Shown in pieces: positions 1 through 8,535 of a DNA stretch of 64,000 bases (positions are counted from its first letter, which is position 1; every line of letters begins with the position of its first letter). The DNA is taken from contig NZ_AP026978.1 in the NCBI RefSeq assembly GCF_027924405.1, positions 2,480,001-2,544,000 on the forward strand, given 5' to 3'. Origin of the DNA: Nocardia sputorum. GTDB lineage: Bacteria; Actinomycetota; Actinomycetes; Mycobacteriales; Mycobacteriaceae. Both the position numbers and the translations under genes were made by a program. Under the pieces are notes generated by a model. It had not been told where the DNA came from. It made no database searches and saw only the letters and a program-made list of their open reading frames with translations.

Positions 1-1247
1 ATGTCATGGTCGGCACCGCCTGCGCCCACCTCGGCCTGTTCGGCGAGGCGACCCGGCGGCTGGAACTGGCTGAGCGAGGGCCGATTCCGGCGGCGCGCAC
101 CGCCGCGATGTACTGCCGCGGCCTGGCACTGCGCGAGCAGGGCCACGAGGACGAGGCGCGGGCGTTGTTCGAGACCGTCTACACCCAGGTGCCCGGGTTC
201 GCGTCCAATGCGACCGCGATGCGTGACCCCAAGTTCCGCATCATGGTCACCACCAAGGATCAGATCGACGCGCGCACGGATCGGTGGGATCCGGCGTCGG
301 CGCCGTCGCGGGCCGAGGCGGCCGAGGCGGAGCAGCATCACCGGGCCGAGATGATTCTCGCCGCGGCCCGCCGGGAACTGGAATCCCAGATCGGCCTCGG
401 GGCGGTGAAGGTTCAGGTCGCCAAGCTCCAGTCCTCGGCGACGATGGCCAAGATCAGGGCCGAGAAGGGGCTCAACAGCATGCCGCGGGGCCAGCATCTG
501 GCCTTCACCGGCCCACCCGGCACCGGCAAGACGACGATCGCGCGGGTGGTGGCGAAAATCTACTGCGGGCTCGGCCTGCTCGAGACCGACAAGGTCGTGG
601 AAGCCAAACGTGCCGACTTCGTCGGCCAGCATCTGGGCTCCACAGCGATCAAATCCAACGCGCTGATCGACTCGGCGATGGACGGCGTGCTCTTCGTCGA
701 CGAGGCATACACCCTGATACAGGCGGGCCTGTCCGGCGGTGACGCGTTCGGGCGTGAGGCCGTGGACACCCTGCTCGCGCGGATGGAGAACGACCGCGAT
801 CGGCTGGTCGTCATCATCGCTGGCTACGACGGCGAGATCGACCGCTTCCTGGCCAGTAACGACGGCCTGTCCTCCCGCTTCGCCAAGCGGGTCAAATTCG
901 ACTCGTACTCGCCCGAGGAGCTGTGCGAGATCGGACGATTCATCGCGGCCCGACGCGATTCGGCGGTGTCGGACGAGGCGGTCGAGTTGTTGCGCCAGGC
1001 GTGTGCGGAGCTGTACGCCAGCGAAGGCACCGATCAGAGCGGCCTGCCCCGCCGCGGTGTCGACCTCGCGGGTAACGGCCGGTTCATTCGCAATGTTATC
1101 GAAAGTGCCGAGGAAGAACGGGAATACCGCCTCGCGATGGACGACAGTCTCGACCTCCGCGCGCTGGACGAGAATACGCTCATGCGCATCGAGTCCGACG
1201 ACATGCGCAAAGCGCTCGATGCGGTACTGGCGACGCTCGTGTGCTGA
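1..1247 (+). CDS. EccA-like AAA+ ATPase of type VII secretion (5' end outside window)
   Basis: This is the C-terminal part of an EccA-type ATPase, a cytosolic AAA+ protein that acts on ESX/T7SS substrates. The frame is open to the left window edge. EccA proteins are usually about 570-620 residues, and only about 415 are present here, so the TPR-rich N-terminus lies upstream. Visible are the end of a TPR-like region, the linker segment with DRWDP typical of EccA, a Walker A motif GPPGTGKT near nucleotides 507-530 and a Walker B motif VLFVDEA near 687-710. The C-terminal helical lid follows. Its presence fits the downstream WXG100-like secreted protein and giant effector, although unrelated regulatory genes sit between. 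I am confident of the family; which ESX system it serves cannot be told from this window. Confidence 0.88.
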   Translation, partial: VMVGTACAHLGLFGEATRRLELAERGPIPAARTAAMYCRGLALREQGHEDEARALFETVYTQVPGFASNATAMRDPKFRIMVTTKDQIDARTDRWDPASAPSRAEAAEAEQHHRAEMILAAARRELESQIGLGAVKVQVAKLQSSATMAKIRAEKGLNSMPRGQHLAFTGPPGTGKTTIARVVAKIYCGLGLLETDKVVEAKRADFVGQHLGSTAIKSNALIDSAMDGVLFVDEAYTLIQAGLSGGDAFGREAVDTLLARMENDRDRLVVIIAGYDGEIDRFLASNDGLSSRFAKRVKFDSYSPEELCEIGRFIAARRDSAVSDEAVELLRQACAELYASEGTDQSGLPRRGVDLAGNGRFIRNVIESAEEEREYRLAMDDSLDLRALDENTLMRIESDDMRKALDAVLATLVC

Positions 1248-1472
1248 AGGGCTTCGCTTGCGTTCGCAGCACATCGAGGCAGGAATCGGCCTGCGGCGAC
1301 ATCGACAGCACCGATTCTCGGTCTGGCTGCCTTGGCATCCCTGTCGTCGAGGGCACCCCGACGCGAGTTGCTCAACGCGAGCTGAGATCAGGTACGGCGT
1401 TGCGCGCAGGCGATTCGCTGCCGGGCCGCGTAGTGCCGAGTCGGCCTCGCGCAGAGCCCGCTTCTCAGCCGG

Positions 1473-1841
1473 TCATCGGAGCGTGTCGCCTGGCACCACG
1501 TCGATGGCGGATCGGTAGACCATCGGCCGCGCGATGACATCCAAGTCGGGGTCGTCGATCATCCGCCGGATCGATTGCTGCCACTGCGGGTCGGTGCGCG
1601 CCGCGTCCAGGGCGGTGCCGCTTTCCCATTCTGCGACGTTCACGAAGGTGAGCTCCGCCTGGTCGCTGACAGCTTGGAGCATGCGGGCCTGGATGAACCC
1701 CGGCGCCGATGCCATGCACCGCGCGTTGTCCTTCCAGCGGTCGAGGAATCGGTCCTTCTGCGACATCGGCACCGAGAAGGCGTTGATGAGAGTCACGGGC
1801 TGTTCGGTACGGGCTGTGACATGTCCGGTAGGCAAGCTCAT
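1473..1841 (-). CDS. Antibiotic biosynthesis monooxygenase (ABM) domain protein
   Basis: A 122-residue protein of the ABM-like ferredoxin-fold family, small cofactor-free monooxygenases or heme-degrading-type enzymes, normally dimeric and cytosolic. The core starts at VTLINAFSVP (about residue 16) and carries the family pattern of an FLDRW helix, a GF.QARML strand and an F.NVAEWES strand. The substrate is unknown. It is transcribed divergently from a MarR regulator 46 bp away and its start codon abuts an AT-rich quasi-palindrome, so it is probably a target of that MarR protein. No good ribosome binding site precedes the chosen ATG. An internal GTG before TLINAF is an alternative start. Confidence 0.78.
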   Translation of the reverse strand: MSLPTGHVTARTEQPVTLINAFSVPMSQKDRFLDRWKDNARCMASAPGFIQARMLQAVSDQAELTFVNVAEWESGTALDAARTDPQWQQSIRRMIDDPDLDVIARPMVYRSAIDVVPGDTLR

Positions 1842-1869
1842 AATGTCATATTAGAAGACAATCTCATTA
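1841..1869. promoter_or_regulatory. AT-rich quasi-palindromic operator between ABM and MarR genes
   Basis: In a G+C-rich setting this short stretch is strikingly AT-rich. It holds TAATGTCATATTA (1841-1853, matching its own reverse complement at 10 of 12 non-central positions) and an outer TAATG/CATTA pair spanning 1841-1869. The position between divergent genes, touching the ABM start codon, fits a MarR-type autoregulatory operator. Binding is inferred. Confidence 0.5.
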
Positions 1870-1887
1870 AATGGCTATACTGATCGT

Positions 1888-2391
1888 GTGCTGAATCCGT
1901 CATTGGACGATCGTGGGGCCTTCCTGCTGTCTCAGCTGGGGCATCACGTTTCGCACAGGTTCACCGAGCGGCTCGTCCCGCTCGGGATCGAGCCTGCCCA
2001 CTTCGGGATCTTGACCCATCTGGCGAGGAGCGACGGATGCAGTCAACAGGAACTCGCCAACCTGTTGCGAGTGCACCGCAATGCGATGGTCGGTCTCATC
2101 GATGAGCTCGAAGAGAAGGGTCTGATACAGCGGCGCGTGCATCCGGCAGATCGACGCGCTCACGCGGTCCACCTGACCGAGCCTGCTCACACGCTGCTGG
2201 CCGCGGCGACGGCGGAGGCCGAGGCGCTCGAGGAGGAAATCTTCGCCCCTCTCGACGATGCCGAGCGCGCTCGGTTGATCCAGCTCCTCCGTCGCGCGTC
2301 CGCGCACGCGGGGCTGCCTCGGGGCGCTCATCCCGGTCTGCAGCGGCGGCGCCGCGCCACCCGTAGCGCACCACTTCCGAACTCTCAGTGA
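1888..2391 (+). CDS. MarR family transcriptional regulator
   Basis: A 167-residue winged-helix regulator of the MarR type. The recognition region reads SQQELANLLRVHRNAMVGLIDELEEKGLIQRRVHPADRRAH in two adjoining pieces (about residues 52-90), with the DRR wing motif characteristic of the family. A GTG start was chosen because the conserved N-terminal helix (FLLSQLGHHVSHRF) follows closely. The C-terminal 20 residues after the dimerisation helices are arginine-rich and probably disordered. It lies divergent to the ABM monooxygenase and upstream of an SDR gene with another palindrome between, so it probably controls both. The ligand is unknown. Confidence 0.87.
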   Translation: MLNPSLDDRGAFLLSQLGHHVSHRFTERLVPLGIEPAHFGILTHLARSDGCSQQELANLLRVHRNAMVGLIDELEEKGLIQRRVHPADRRAHAVHLTEPAHTLLAAATAEAEALEEEIFAPLDDAERARLIQLLRRASAHAGLPRGAHPGLQRRRRATRSAPLPNSQ

Positions 2392-2401
2392 AAATATGAG
2401 A

Positions 2402-2420
2402 CTGATATTATATGTATCAG
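2402..2420. promoter_or_regulatory. Inverted repeat upstream of SDR gene
   Basis: CTGATA-N7-TATCAG is a perfect 6-bp inverted repeat inside an AT-rich island (about 2390-2430) just after the MarR stop and 126 bp before the SDR start. It is probably a regulator site in the SDR promoter. The MarR protein encoded next door is the obvious candidate. No -35/-10 pair is obvious. Confidence 0.5.
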
Positions 2421-2545
2421 ATATTATTTGCGCTAGTGAGTGCGTCGGACGTGGAGAGCGCCGTCCCGCGACCGGCCCGATCCTCGCTGCGTCGGCCAGC
2501 GATCATGCGCGGATTTCCGCTGTCAGTTCAACGGAGGGAAATGTC

Positions 2546-3280
2546 ATGGCACACACCGAGCGGGTCGCCGTCGTTACCGGTAGCGGGCGAAGCATCGGCC
2601 GGGCGATCGCGCTGCGCCTGGCCGCTGACGGGGTGAAGGTCGTCGTCAATTTCAAGAGCGATGCCGTGGCCGCCGAGGAGGTGGCCGCCACGATCTCAGC
2701 GGCCGGTGGGCAGGCCCTCGTCGTGCCCGCGGACGTCACCGATCCCGCCCAGCTCGAGTCGTTGTTCGACACCGCCGAACGGTGGCACGGCGGGCTGGAT
2801 ATCTTCGTGCACAACGCTTATGGGTATGCTGCCGGGCCGATCGCCGCGGCGGCCGACGAGGACTACGCACGGACATTCGCCGCCAACTCGCAGGCGGCGT
2901 TCTCCGGTTTCCGGCACGCGGCGCGGCGGATTCGCGACGGCGGCCGCATCGTGTACATCTCCTCCTCGGTCACCCGGGCCAGCGATCCGTTCATGCCTCT
3001 GTATGCGGCGAGCAAGGCGGCGGGCGAACAGCTGGTTCGCGCGTTCGCCCGCGAGGTCGGACCACGCCACATCACCGTCAACAGCGTTCTTCCGGGACCG
3101 ACCAACACCGATGCCACGCAAGGCATCCGGGAACTGCTGACGGAACGCATCGCTCGCACACCCCTGGGCCGGCTGGGCGAACCGGAAGATATCGCCGACG
3201 TCGTCGGCTTCCTGACCTCTCCCGCCGCGCGCTGGGTCACCGGCCAGAGTATCGCCGCCGACGGGGGACTGACCGCCTGA
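2546..3280 (+). CDS. Short-chain dehydrogenase/reductase (SDR)
   Basis: A classical 244-residue NAD(P)-dependent SDR. The cofactor motif TGSGRSIG is at residues 11-18, NAY at the NNAG position, and the catalytic YAASK is at 153-157 with the serine in ISSSV about 14 residues earlier. The C-terminal S-I-A-A-D-G-G segment is typical of 3-oxoacyl-ACP reductase-like SDRs. An in-frame start exists further upstream (2396), but the ATG at 2546 has GGAGGG seven bases before it and matches the family N-terminus, so it was chosen. The substrate is unknown. A MarR gene lies upstream and a second, convergent MarR gene downstream. Confidence 0.9.
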   Translation: MAHTERVAVVTGSGRSIGRAIALRLAADGVKVVVNFKSDAVAAEEVAATISAAGGQALVVPADVTDPAQLESLFDTAERWHGGLDIFVHNAYGYAAGPIAAAADEDYARTFAANSQAAFSGFRHAARRIRDGGRIVYISSSVTRASDPFMPLYAASKAAGEQLVRAFAREVGPRHITVNSVLPGPTNTDATQGIRELLTERIARTPLGRLGEPEDIADVVGFLTSPAARWVTGQSIAADGGLTA

Positions 3281-3417
3281 GTCCACGGCGTCCGGATCGA
3301 GGTACCAACGACCCGCGCGGCGGTCGGGGAGACCCGGCGCCGGTGGCGGAGTAACAGTGCCGCGCTGGCGGGACGCCAACTTGTCCCTGGTCACCGTGGG
3401 CAACGGGTTCCTCGAGG

Positions 3418-3906
3418 TCAGTTGTCCAGCGCCAGTTCTTCGGCCGATTGCTGCCCGGCGTTGCCGGTGCGTCGCAGGAAATCGGCGATCACCTCGAGTT
3501 CGGCGTCGGAGTAGGTGCGGCACAGCTCGTCCATGCGCTTGTTCATGCCCGAGAATATGTCGAACAGGGCGGAATTGCGCTCGCGGACGGCCCGCAAGGT
3601 GACCGCGCGGCGATCCGCGGCGTCCGGGTGGCGCTCCCGCACAATCCAGCCGCCTTTCTGCAGGCGGTCCAGGATGCCGGTCAAGGTGGCCGGGTGCAGT
3701 CCGGCCCGGCGCGACAGCTCTGTGGGTGACATCGGCCCGTGCCGGTTGACCAGGTCGAGGCAGGTCATGTCCACCTCACGCAGCTCCGCCCGCCCGCTGA
3801 ACCGCCGGTTGAGCAACGACAACTGGATGTTCAAGTCCCGCAAGGCATCCTTGACCTCTACGGTCAACTTCCGGTTATGCTGCGACCCGGCCCGGCCCGT
3901 TCCCAT
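3418..3906 (-). CDS. MarR family transcriptional regulator
   Basis: A 162-residue MarR-type winged-helix regulator, with the helix-turn-helix around SPTELSRRAGLHPATLTGIL, the wing containing DAADRRAVTL, and a C-terminal dimerisation helix. The ATG at 3906 was chosen over a GTG seven codons earlier because AAAGGACGAGG sits directly in front of it. It is convergent with the SDR gene. A TATAAT hexamer on the same strand gives it its own promoter. Target genes and ligand are not evident. Confidence 0.86.
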   Translation of the reverse strand: MGTGRAGSQHNRKLTVEVKDALRDLNIQLSLLNRRFSGRAELREVDMTCLDLVNRHGPMSPTELSRRAGLHPATLTGILDRLQKGGWIVRERHPDAADRRAVTLRAVRERNSALFDIFSGMNKRMDELCRTYSDAELEVIADFLRRTGNAGQQSAEELALDN

Positions 3907-3950
3907 CCTCGTCCTTTCCGCCAGCACCCGGAATGTGATACGAGGTCCAT

Positions 3951-3956
3951 ATTATA
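3951..3956 (-). promoter_or_regulatory. -10 element of the second MarR gene
   Basis: The minus strand reads TATAAT, a perfect consensus -10, 45 bp upstream of the MarR start. The -35 is weak (TCGACG at 3976-3981, spacing 19). The rest of the gap up to 4273 (about 320 bp between divergent genes) holds no gene I can support. Confidence 0.55.
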
Positions 3957-4273
3957 CGAACAGCTGGCATCAGCCCGTCGACTCCGTACCGGAGCGCCGC
4001 CGCGCGACACACAGGCGGGGGTCCGAGTTCCCGTATCAACACCTCGACACATACGCGGGCGCACCCTGCCGGCGTGGCGGTCTCCGGCATGCCACGGTCT
4101 CAGCGGTGTGTCCGGGCGCCCCGGTCGGATTCGGTCGTCCGCACGGACGGGTCGTAGCCGGTGTCCGCGGGTGACGAGAAGGTGAACGGCTGTGGCGACC
4201 AGATCGTGCCCGGTCGCCGCCCGTGGGTCGGCGGGGTACTTTCCGGGCAGTCGAACGCGAAGGGGACTTGCTG

Positions 4274-5341
4274 ATGCCGCGGATTGTGGGCAGGCGAAAC
4301 GATGGCGGCGTCGTCGTCGCTGTCGGCGGGGTGTGTGTCATCGTCGGATCCGACGCCCTCGACGCCGCCGGACACTGCACGACCCCGCCGGAACAACTGC
4401 GGGTGATGTTGGTCAGCGCTACGGCCACTGACGCCGATTGCACCGTTACCGACGAGCCGATGCCCGCCGGTCTGCTGTCGGCGGCGCAGCTCGCAGCGAT
4501 CCTGGCCTGGGAGGTCGGGTTCGTCGAGGGCGAACCAGGCAATAGTGAGCGGCCCGGACTGAGCGGTGCTGAAACCGAACTCTACCTGCGCTATCGACCC
4601 GATACCGGGGACGACTATCCGAACACTCTGGCCCTGGCGGAGGTCGACCGCCCGTTCTTCTCACTCGAACCCGTGCCCGCACCGGTCGCGCCGTCCGATG
4701 CGCTCGAGTTCACCGACCACGAGTCCGCGCCGCTGGTTCAGCTCTGCGCATCGATGGCCCACGTCGAGAATCTGTCCGCCGCCGAGGTCGTCGCCGCGGC
4801 AGCCGAAGACCTGATCGACCGCGTCAGCTATGCCGAGACGGTGGAGGAGTTCTATCCCGCACTGGCGCACGCTGTTTCGGCGCAGACGGTGCCCGCTTCC
4901 GCCGTCGCGGCGGCCGGCGGCGTCGACCGGGAGGAAATCCTGGGCTTCTTCGGCCGCCTGCTGGCGGAGCTGGATCGGCGGCGGCCCTGGCCGGACCCGG
5001 TCACGGTCGCCGTCGACCCAGCCACCTGGCCGACGCCGGGGTCGAGCAGACTGATCGGCTGGGTGGATATCGGCATCTCGGCCCTGGAGTGGGCCGTGAA
5101 GGCGGGCTTTGCCGAGGTTCCCGACGACGATCAGGCGTTGCTGGTCCTACGTTTACGGACTGGGCAGCTGATCGCGCTGGTAGGGGAGCAGGGCCCGGAC
5201 CCGGCCCGGTTCATGGTGCTGCTGCCCGATCTCGCCGGCCGGCAAGATCCCGTGGCGGTGATCGCGTATCTGGCGCGATACGCCGGACTATGGGTCGAAT
5301 TCGATGAACGGGCGGCGATGGCAGAGGTGGCGGCACAATGA
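4274..5341 (+). CDS. Unknown protein heading the T7SS effector block
   Basis: A 355-residue protein of unrecognised family. The ATG at 4274 was chosen because GAAGGGGA lies eight bases before it. The first 75 residues form a module (PRIV, VVAVGG, VCVIV, DAAG, DEPMP, LL) that recurs in the 97-residue protein encoded at 21851-22144 on the other strand, so the two are paralogues that flank the island. The remainder is acidic and alanine-rich with a mixed helix/strand pattern, and I see no catalytic motif or membrane segment. Its stop overlaps the start of the first YbaB-like gene (ATGA), so it belongs to the same operon as the secreted proteins. A chaperone or adaptor role is possible but unproven. 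Confidence 0.7.
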   Translation: MPRIVGRRNDGGVVVAVGGVCVIVGSDALDAAGHCTTPPEQLRVMLVSATATDADCTVTDEPMPAGLLSAAQLAAILAWEVGFVEGEPGNSERPGLSGAETELYLRYRPDTGDDYPNTLALAEVDRPFFSLEPVPAPVAPSDALEFTDHESAPLVQLCASMAHVENLSAAEVVAAAAEDLIDRVSYAETVEEFYPALAHAVSAQTVPASAVAAAGGVDREEILGFFGRLLAELDRRRPWPDPVTVAVDPATWPTPGSSRLIGWVDIGISALEWAVKAGFAEVPDDDQALLVLRLRTGQLIALVGEQGPDPARFMVLLPDLAGRQDPVAVIAYLARYAGLWVEFDERAAMAEVAAQ

Positions 5342-5802
5342 TACGACCGGAGAACGCGAGCGCGGCGGCCGATGCCGCTGATCTGATCGACGCCGTGGGC
5401 CGGGCGCTGAGCCAGATGCGCGATCTGCGCGGCGCCCGCGACGCGCTGACCGCGTCCGCCACCGTGGAACACGGCCGAATCACCGTCGTGGTCAATGTTT
5501 CCGGCTCGATCATCGAGACGTACTACGCCGAGGACATCAACACACTCAGCTATGGCCAAATCGCCCGCGCGACGGTTCAGGCGGCGCAGGCTGCGGCCGC
5601 GAAGGTGGCCGCCGCGCAGGAAACGCTGCTGGCCCCGGCGGCCGAGCTGCGTTCGCGGATGCCCAAGCCCGAGGATCTGTTCGCGGGCCTGGCCGAGCTG
5701 CGGGCGCAACTGCCGACGCACACGCCGGCACCGCTGACTCCGCCGTCGGGGAACACGCTGAACGATCGGCGAAATGATGGTCATCGAATTCTGGACCGAT
5801 GA
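5338..5802 (+). CDS. YbaB/EbfC-like protein 1
   Basis: A 154-residue protein resembling the YbaB/EbfC family (small dimeric proteins, some of which bind DNA). The central strand segment GRITVVVNVSGSIIETYY followed by a helix rich in alanine (about residues 50-100) matches the YbaB layout. The C-terminal PTHTPAPLTPP tail is disordered. Such proteins recur in actinobacterial T7SS effector operons beside WXG100-like proteins, where their role is not settled. Start and stop overlap the neighbours by four bases, implying translational coupling. Confidence 0.68.
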   Translation: MIRPENASAAADAADLIDAVGRALSQMRDLRGARDALTASATVEHGRITVVVNVSGSIIETYYAEDINTLSYGQIARATVQAAQAAAAKVAAAQETLLAPAAELRSRMPKPEDLFAGLAELRAQLPTHTPAPLTPPSGNTLNDRRNDGHRILDR

Positions 5803-6203
5803 GCCGCCCCACCGAATTCTCCAGCGCGACGAGAGGGCCCGCCACCATGGATGACGATTTCAATGCTGCCGTCGAGGGATTTCAGGCCAAGGTGGCCGAG
5901 ATCGCCGATCTGCAAGCCGCACGTGCGCTACTGCTCGGTGTAGGCACCACTGCGCGACGGCGGGTGCGCGTCACCGTGAATGCCGACGGAATCGCCACCG
6001 ACATCAAGTTTTCCGGCGCGATCGGCGAATTGACCCCGGCGGAACTCGCCGACGCGGTCACCGCGGCGTCGCGGGCGGCCGTGCTCGACGTCGCGCGCAA
6101 GGCCAAGGAACTGATGGCGCCGCTCGACGTCGACCAGGCCGAGGCGCCCAAACTGGACGACCTGTTCGCCACCATCACCTCATTGCGCGATCACTTGGGC
6201 TGA
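5799..6203 (+). CDS. YbaB/EbfC-like protein 2
   Basis: A 134-residue YbaB/EbfC-like protein with the canonical R-V-R-V-T-V-N-A-D-G-I strand pair and the AVTAASRAAVLDVARKAKEL helix. It is related to the preceding gene, so this is a tandem paralogous pair that may form heterodimers. The start at 5799 overlaps the upstream stop (ATGA). An internal ATG at 5847, preceded by GAGAGGG and nearer to the conserved core, could be the real start and would give 118 residues. It is followed by a frameshifted membrane gene and the WXG100-like gene in the same direction. Confidence 0.75.
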   Translation: MSRPTEFSSATRGPATMDDDFNAAVEGFQAKVAEIADLQAARALLLGVGTTARRRVRVTVNADGIATDIKFSGAIGELTPAELADAVTAASRAAVLDVARKAKELMAPLDVDQAEAPKLDDLFATITSLRDHLG

Positions 6204-6304
6204 TGCCGACCGCGGTGGCCGGCGCCGTGCCGACTGGCGAGATCGCCACCGATAGTCGAGGCTTCCGATCGGGGGTGGCCGAGCTATCGGGTTGAGAGCG
6301 CACC

Positions 6305-6899
6305 ATGGCAGTCGAGATCACCCGTCCAGGCCGAGTGATCCGGGCGCAACCGGCGCTGCCGTCGAACCGCGGGCGGCGCGCACTGATCCTGTCGCTCATC
6401 GGCGCCCGACTGGGGTTGGACCGCCGCTCCCGTCATCGTGCTGCTGGGGGCAGGCGCCGTCCTCTTGTACTGGCGGCGGCCACCCGCCGTGGCGGCGAGT
6501 TGCCGCACGACATTCTGCTGCGGGCCGATCCGCGGGCGCAGCCCGCGATGTTCGCGCGTTCCGCGGCGGTCGCGGCGGAATTCGGCATCGTCTTCCTGGA
6601 CGATCCAGTATCTGCAGGCGGTGCGTGGTACCGACCCGGGGCGGTCAAGGTCGCCGCGCACGAAGGCATCGTCGCGGTCGCGCAACCACTCGGCATGAAG
6701 ATGGCAACGGCGGCCTCGGTCGGCGACACGCTCGGTGGGCCGCTCGCCAGGTGCGAAACTCGGGTTGTTGGTCGGCAACCGGCAGGCGTTGCTCGCCACC
6801 ATCATGGTGGTGCCGACCCGTGCGGTCTGGTCACGGCCGGTTTTCCGGCTTCGGTCGCGACGAACCTTACATCCAGGTGAACGCCTGAAGGTTCGGTGA
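6305..6899 (+). pseudogene. Frameshifted membrane-protein gene
   Basis: Protein-like sequence jumps between two frames. It starts as MAVEITRPGRVIR (from 6305). A clean hydrophobic segment, TAAPVIVLLGAGAVLLYWRR, appears in another frame at about 6420-6480. Coding then returns to the first frame (LPHDILLRADPRAQPAMF, about 6500-6740) and changes again to end in LGLLVGNRQALLATIMVV...(stop at 6897). No single frame contains all of this. At least three indels are needed, so the gene is either decayed or affected by assembly errors. Position suggests a membrane component of the T7SS effector operon. Family not recognised. Confidence 0.6.
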
Positions 6900-6951
6900 A
6901 CTCCGTCGGCGTGCCGCGCGAGCGGCACGAGGGCGACGGCACGATCGCCCT

Positions 6952-8535
6952 GTGGCACCTAACCCTGACGCCGGTAGCAACCCGTTCCTTTCGCTGATCG
7001 GTGAGTCGGGGCAATTCGGGTTGCCGGCGGGGTTGTCGTTCGTGGATCTGAAGGGGGACTGGCAATCGTTCAGGCTTCCCTGGGATCTCGACGGCGATGG
7101 CAAGCCCGAAGACGAAAAAGACGAAAAAGACGGCAAGGACACGGACAAGGACGACAAAGACAAAGACGGCAAAAAGGATGATCCCACCGCACCGTCCGGA
7201 GGCGGTTCGGACAAGGGTGGCTCCGGCAACTCCGCGCCGAAAGGCGGCGGTGCGGGGCCGAGTGGCGGTCCACCCGGCAACAACCGCCCGAGCAGTGGGA
7301 ACCCGAACACTGGCGGCAAGCCCAACAGCGGTTCGAACTCCAACGGCGGCGGCAACCCCTACAGTGGCGGCCCTGCCGATTACAACACCGGTGGCGGCCC
7401 GATCAAGGTCGATCCACAGGATCTGATCAACAAGGGTAAGCGGCTCGCAGACCTGCCGAGCTCGCCGAAGGGTCTGTTCGACATTCTCAGCACCCTGAGC
7501 GACTCCTTGCAGCGGCTGGGAAATCCGTGGGGCGCAGACGAGTTCGGTAAACAGTTCGCCGAAGGCGCGACGGGCTATTCGGCGTCGGCCGAAGCGCTGG
7601 TGGGCAACGCGAGCCGGGGGCCGGACGCCACCGGAGCGATTCCGATCTTCGGACAGTTGCTGGTCAACTATGGCACCACAATCGAGCAGGCGGGCAGAGC
7701 ATTCGCCGCGGGCGAGGACCTGTACGCCCAGTGGATCCTGAAGAACTACGTGGACGAGAACGCCAGTGGCGACCCCGGTCCGTACAAGGGCCCGCTCAGC
7801 TCCGATCCGAACTTCGGGAAGAACACCGGAAACAACAACCCGTCCGGCCCGCCGCCGGGTGATCAGGACCAGCAGTCCGGCAATGGAGGCGGACAGAATT
7901 CGGGTGGGTCCACCGGCGGTGGCTCGAATTCCGGTGGTTCTGATCCCGCTGGTTCCTCGACCGGTGACCCGGATGCCAACCGGCCGAACATGCCTTCCAC
8001 GCCGCATCTCGCGGCCACCAGTACTCCCGATCCTGCCGCGCCACTGAGCGTAAAGGCTTCCTCCTCGAACCCGATCGACGCACTCGCGACGCCGGGACCG
8101 ACCCTCGGCGGCATCCCGGCACACCCCGGCGTGCCCGCGTTCCCCGGTGCTCTCGGTCCGAACGCGTACCGCGCGACCGATCCGGGAACGGGTGTGTCAG
8201 TCGACAAGACCGGTAGTCCGGCGACCGGCGGCAAGGGTGGCGGCATTCCGTCGGCGCCGCTGCCGCGGATGCTCGGGGCGGCCTATGACGGGGAGAAGCT
8301 GGTGCCGAAAGCCGGTGGCATCGGCGCCGCCCAGTCGCGTGCGGGCGTACTGCCCCAGGCCGCGATGCCGGGGATGCCGGGGACGCCCGCGATGGGGAGT
8401 AGTAGTGGTCAGTCGGTCTCCGGCAAGGAGAAGCGGCAAGAGCGTCGTGAGCCGCCGGTCGAGGAACAGTTCGAGCCCGAGCCCGACGCTGCCGACCCGT
8501 GGCATGGGCCCGGTCTGCGAGACGGCGGCCGGTGA
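6952..8535 (+). CDS. WXG100-like protein with long low-complexity arms, predicted T7SS substrate
   Basis: A 527-residue protein in three parts. Residues 45-75 are a dense Asp/Lys run, 76-150 are Gly/Ser/Pro/Asn-rich, and 155-275 form a helical WXG100-like domain with an NPWGADEFG turn between two long helices. A second disordered Gly/Ser/Pro arm continues to the end. The WXG-type hairpin is the hallmark of proteins exported by ESX systems. The GTG start lacks a close Shine-Dalgarno sequence. The stop overlaps the start of the giant gene (TGATG), so the two are coupled. A role as export partner or chaperone of the giant protein is inferred from this coupling. Confidence 0.72.
   Translation: MAPNPDAGSNPFLSLIGESGQFGLPAGLSFVDLKGDWQSFRLPWDLDGDGKPEDEKDEKDGKDTDKDDKDKDGKKDDPTAPSGGGSDKGGSGNSAPKGGGAGPSGGPPGNNRPSSGNPNTGGKPNSGSNSNGGGNPYSGGPADYNTGGGPIKVDPQDLINKGKRLADLPSSPKGLFDILSTLSDSLQRLGNPWGADEFGKQFAEGATGYSASAEALVGNASRGPDATGAIPIFGQLLVNYGTTIEQAGRAFAAGEDLYAQWILKNYVDENASGDPGPYKGPLSSDPNFGKNTGNNNPSGPPPGDQDQQSGNGGGQNSGGSTGGGSNSGGSDPAGSSTGDPDANRPNMPSTPHLAATSTPDPAAPLSVKASSSNPIDALATPGPTLGGIPAHPGVPAFPGALGPNAYRATDPGTGVSVDKTGSPATGGKGGGIPSAPLPRMLGAAYDGEKLVPKAGGIGAAQSRAGVLPQAAMPGMPGTPAMGSSSGQSVSGKEKRQERREPPVEEQFEPEPDAADPWHGPGLRDGGR

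Noticed and set aside
4100..4273. Minus-strand frame ending in SPADTGYDPSVRTTESDR
   Set aside because: Good third-position G+C but no start or upstream homology before the divergent gene begins; not enough to call a gene remnant.
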